A program made the position numbers and the translations under genes. The notes under the pieces were generated by a model that did not search any database, was not told the origin of the DNA, and was given only the letters and a program-made list of their open reading frames with translations. Of a DNA stretch of 28,067 nt, positions 25,207 through 28,067 are shown one piece after another (the first letter of the stretch is position 1; every line of letters starts with the position of its first letter). Source of the stretch: QPIN01 sp964535875 (GTDB lineage Bacteria > Pseudomonadota > Gammaproteobacteria > Methylococcales > Methylomonadaceae); the NCBI GenBank assembly GCA_964535875.1, contig CAZHUE010000008.1:1-28067 (forward strand), given 5' to 3'.

Positions 25207-26757
25207 TTAATTTATAGGATTATTTTTTGTCTGTTCGTGTAATTGAATGTTAATAATTCTAAGAGCAGCTAGTACGGCAGCAAATACTTGGTTGGAGTGA
25301 ACCCCACGAGTTTTATATGTTTTATCTTTACAGTCCCAACTAATGACACATTCTGTTAATGCATTAGTATTACCACCTTTAGGTATTCTTACTTCATAGT
25401 CTAATAATTGAGGTAGAGTGTAGTCATGATCTTTTAATACTTTATTGATAGCATCAATAAATGCATCAAAACCACCATTTCCCGAACCCGAAGCAAGGTG
25501 TGTTTTTCCTTTTATATCTACTCGCAGGCTAACAGTTGCTTCGAGGTTTAAGCCGCTGGTAATAGAGCAGTTAAGTAGTTTTATGTGCTGATAATTTTTA
25601 CTTTCCAGAACATCAGCTATGATGAACGGGAGATCGTCAGTAGTGATAGTTTGTTTGGAATCACCTAGTTTAACGATTCGTGCAAGCACCTTTTTTTGGT
25701 TTTCCTCAGATAAATCAAGATCTAGCAATTCCAGATTTTTTTTCAAAGATGCTTTACCACTCATTTTTCCCAAAGCATAGCTGTGGGTGCGAGAAAATCG
25801 TTTGGGAATTAATTTACTCTTATATAGATCCCCTTTCTGGTCGCCATCAGCATGGATGCCCGCAGTTTGGGTAAACACGTCTGCTCCAGTTATAGGTGTA
25901 TTAGCTGCAACACGTTTTCCTGAGAAATTTTCAATCATCTTGCTGGTTCTAACCAGGTGACTTTCGTCAATGGATAAACCCATGTTCAATTTATCTCGTA
26001 ATACAACGGCTACTTGGGCTAATGAAGCATTTCCAGCTCTTTCTCCCAAACAATTAATAGTGCAGTGAATTGAATTTATGCCAGCCTTCACTGCAGCCAT
26101 AACGTTTGCAGTGGCAAGGCCATAATCGTTATGGGGATGAAAATCAAAATGAAGTTCTGGGTAACGAGTGGTCATGTCACTTAAATGATCAAAGACTTCT
26201 TCTGGTGACATAACACCTAAAGTGTCAGGAAGCATAAAGTGGGAGATACCAATATTTTTTATTTTATCTAATAGGGAAAAAACGTAGTCAGGGCTATCTT
26301 GATAGCCATTTGACCAGTCTTCCAAGTAAACATTGACAGTCAAGCCTTTTTTTAGCGCATAGTTTACTGTTTTTAGAATATCTTCTACATGTTGATCAAG
26401 GGTTTTTCCCAGTTGGTTATGGCAATGTTTCTCGCTTCCTTTTGTTAGCAAATTAATCACACTGCCTTCCGTATCAACGATCCAATCCACACTAAGTGTG
26501 TGATCAACAAAACCTAAGACTTCAATACGACCTTCGTATCCTTCTTGATGCGCCCATTGATTTATGCGAGTGACAGCCTGTTTTTCTCCTTCTGAAACAC
26601 GAGCCGATGCGACTTCGATCCTATCCACTTGTAAGGCGTGTAAAAGTGTTTTGGCAATATTAACCTTCTCATCGGGTGAGTAAGAGACGCCTTGAGTTTG
26701 CTCTCCGTCACGCAGAGTGGTATCCATTAATTGGATATGCCTGGGTTGGATCATCAT
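25207..26757 (-). CDS. cimA: (R)-citramalate synthase, Leptospira-type CimA
   Basis: HMGL-like (DRE-TIM) enzyme of 516 aa with a C-terminal allosteric LeuA-type domain (about 385-500). The catalytic segment TTLRDGEQTQGVSYS has R16-D17; E146 and metal-site H207 and H209 (FHPHND) are in place. Residues L81, L104 and Y144, which I recall as the pyruvate pocket of Leptospira interrogans citramalate synthase, are conserved at identical positions. It should therefore make citramalate from pyruvate and acetyl-CoA, feeding LeuCD and isoleucine synthesis without threonine. 2-isopropylmalate synthase is the alternative. It starts 39 nt after the reading frame of leuD would end; no leuB is in this window. 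Annotated databases may call it LeuA-like. Confidence 0.85.
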   Translation of the reverse strand: MMIQPRHIQLMDTTLRDGEQTQGVSYSPDEKVNIAKTLLHALQVDRIEVASARVSEGEKQAVTRINQWAHQEGYEGRIEVLGFVDHTLSVDWIVDTEGSVINLLTKGSEKHCHNQLGKTLDQHVEDILKTVNYALKKGLTVNVYLEDWSNGYQDSPDYVFSLLDKIKNIGISHFMLPDTLGVMSPEEVFDHLSDMTTRYPELHFDFHPHNDYGLATANVMAAVKAGINSIHCTINCLGERAGNASLAQVAVVLRDKLNMGLSIDESHLVRTSKMIENFSGKRVAANTPITGADVFTQTAGIHADGDQKGDLYKSKLIPKRFSRTHSYALGKMSGKASLKKNLELLDLDLSEENQKKVLARIVKLGDSKQTITTDDLPFIIADVLESKNYQHIKLLNCSITSGLNLEATVSLRVDIKGKTHLASGSGNGGFDAFIDAINKVLKDHDYTLPQLLDYEVRIPKGGNTNALTECVISWDCKDKTYKTRGVHSNQVFAAVLAALRIINIQLHEQTKNNPIN

Positions 26758-26796
26758 GTTTGTGCTAGCAGTCCAATCAAAATTTGAAAATTTTGT

Positions 26797-27407
26797 TTAA
26801 GTCCAAAGCCATGGATAGCTTTGTTTATGTTTTTCTTCGTATTGATCAATTTTATCAGTTTGTAAGAGTGTTAGACCAATATCATCAAGCCCTTTAGACA
26901 AGTTTCCCTTTCGAAAGGGTCTATTTCAAATTTAAAACCATTGCCATCAGGGGTTGTTAATTCCTGACTTTCTAAATCTACAATAAAACGAACACCTTCA
27001 TTAGCTGAGATTTCTTCCATTAAGTTTGCAAGTTGACCCTTAGTTGCTATGATTGGTAAAATACTGTTTTTAAAGCAGTTATTGAAAAAAATATCAGCGT
27101 AACTTGAGGAGATTATAGTATTGAATCCATAATCAGCTATAGCCCAGGGAGCATGCTCACGTGAAGAGCCACATCCGAAGTTATCACCAGCAACAAGTAT
27201 CTTCGCGCCTTTAAAGGTTGGGTTGTTAAGTTCAAAATCTGTATTGCCACTACCATCATCATTAAAACGCCAGTCGTGGAATAAATGTTTTCCAAAACCA
27301 CTACGCTCAACTTTTTTTAGAAATTGCTTAGGAATAATCTGGTCAGTATCGACATTGCTACGATTCATTAATGCTGCAATACTTTCATGTTTATTGTATG
27401 GTTCCAT
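26797..27407 (-). pseudogene. leuD: leuD, 3-isopropylmalate dehydratase small subunit, with a frame break near the 3' end
   Basis: LeuD forms the swivel subunit of isopropylmalate/citraconate isomerase with LeuC. Residues 1-173 are typical (NVDTDQIIPKQFLKK, FGCGSSREHAPWA). The zero frame then stops at 26871 after 178 aa, with the odd tail LMILV. Shifting to the -1 frame at 26895-26889 (A_AAG_GGC) restores the family ending LDDIGLTLLQTDKIDQYEEK and a stop at 26797, total 203 aa (E. coli LeuD has 201). A 1-nt deletion, a sequencing error or programmed frameshifting could explain this. The truncated frame 26871-27407 may still fold. The adjacent leuC and cimA are intact. Confidence 0.85.
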
Positions 27408-27429
27408 AATGTTTTTCCAGTTATTCTAT

Positions 27430-28067
27430 TTAAAGATTGCGAATATCAACAAAATGACCTGCTGATGCGGCTGCAGCAGCCATCGCAGGAGAAACAAGGT
27501 GGGTGCGGCCTCCTTTGCCTTGGCGTCCTTCAAAGTTTCGGTTAGAAGTGGATGCACTACGCTGACCCACTGTTAATTCATCACCATTCATTGCCAGACA
27601 CATCGAGCACCCTGGTTCGCGCCATTCCCAGCCCGCGTCAATAAAAATTTTATCCAGGCCTTCTTCTTCTGCTTGTTGTTTTACATGGTATGAGCCAGGA
27701 ACAGCAATAGCCGTCACACCTTGAGCAACTTTTGTTCCTTTAGTCACTTCAGCCGCAATACGAAAATCTTCAATACGACCATTGGTACAAGAGCCTATAA
27801 ATATTAAATCAACAGGAATATCTGTTATTTTAGTATGTGCCTTTAAGCCCATATAATCGAGCGCATTAGTACAGGCTTGACTTTTAATTTCATCATCAAA
27901 ATCTTCAGGAGCGGGGACAGTGTTAGTAATACCAACAACTTGTTCCGGTGATGTTCCCCAAGTCACTTGAGGTTCAATATCAGCAGCATTTAATTTAACT
28001 ACTGTATCGTGTTCAGCCCCTTCATCAGAGGGTAAACTTTTCCAATAAGCAAGTGCTGCATCCCAGT
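27430..28067 (-). CDS. leuC: 3-isopropylmalate dehydratase large subunit, C-terminal part
   Basis: Aconitase-family 4Fe-4S enzyme; about 211 codons plus stop are inside, and the frame stays open to the window end, so the N-terminal half is missing. Fe-S cysteines lie in FIGSCTNGRIEDF and in PGCSMCLAMN (CxxC). The end WDAALAYWKSLPSDEGAEHD continues the same frame upstream of a GTG at 27966, which is internal and not the start. leuD follows after 22 nt. It isomerises 2-isopropylmalate and, in the citramalate route, citramalate via citraconate. Fits the leuC-leuD-cimA operon order. Confidence 0.95.
   Translation of the reverse strand, partial: WDAALAYWKSLPSDEGAEHDTVVKLNAADIEPQVTWGTSPEQVVGITNTVPAPEDFDDEIKSQACTNALDYMGLKAHTKITDIPVDLIFIGSCTNGRIEDFRIAAEVTKGTKVAQGVTAIAVPGSYHVKQQAEEEGLDKIFIDAGWEWREPGCSMCLAMNGDELTVGQRSASTSNRNFEGRQGKGGRTHLVSPAMAAAAASAGHFVDIRNL

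Noticed and set aside
27430..27966. leuC as a short complete gene starting at the GTG at 27966
   Set aside because: The same frame remains open with LeuC-like sequence to the window edge, so the gene is cut, not short.

Overview
The window looks like chromosomal DNA of a low-GC gammaproteobacterial methylotroph, most likely a methanotroph of the Methylococcales. The argument is a tetrahydromethanopterin (H4MPT) synthesis operon in a bacterial gene context, a decayed cytochrome P460, a K+-dependent membrane pyrophosphatase and E. coli-like RecN, NadK, PPK1 and UmuDC. The taxonomic assignment is an inference from gene content, not from a search.

Layout. 1-82: 3' part of a tRNA-Asn and its terminator. 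239-3177: umuD-umuC with a lipoprotein alpha/beta hydrolase (SOS mutagenic repair). 3178-3841: mostly non-coding; it holds a 48-bp perfect palindrome followed by a 55-residue very acidic small ORF. 3842-6213 (minus): a methyl-accepting chemotaxis domain fused to a rhodanese, then a metallo-beta-lactamase fused to a rhodanese, probably persulfide/sulfane-sulfur sensing and oxidation. 6407-9619 (minus): four tightly coupled H4MPT genes (dmrB-like, DHPS-like, DUF447, mfnB). 9700-11440 (plus): true folP and a D-cysteine desulfhydrase-like PLP enzyme. 11581-13650: ppk1. 13644-16325 (minus): response regulator with an RsbW-like ATPase output and a double-PAS histidine kinase. 16588-17546: a small membrane ORF and about 760 bp with no recognisable gene. 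17547-20699 (minus): moaC, nadK, recN. 20751-21436: moaD-moaE (molybdopterin synthase), ending in a REP-like hairpin plus T-tract. 21550-23574 (minus): hppA. 23674-24176 (minus): cytochrome P460 pseudogene. 24268-25137: DUF3014 protein. 25207-28067 (minus): leuC (cut by the window end), leuD and a Leptospira-type citramalate synthase gene, probably the pyruvate route to isoleucine.

Most notable: (1) the chemoreceptor-rhodanese fusion next to the MBL-rhodanese enzyme; (2) the perfect 24-bp-arm palindrome in the likely leader of a tiny acidic protein, with an outer helix reaching the Shine-Dalgarno; (3) a P460 pseudogene with a readable signal peptide and haem motif but several changes of frame; (4) a 1-nt frame break near the end of leuD on a sequence that fits a -1 slippery heptamer; (5) a 34-nt REP-like repeat present twice in opposite orientation, one copy serving as the likely moaE terminator. 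I see no CRISPR array, intact insertion sequence or prophage. I cannot name a clear new multi-gene defence or biosynthetic system here; items 1 and 2 are the nearest candidates.
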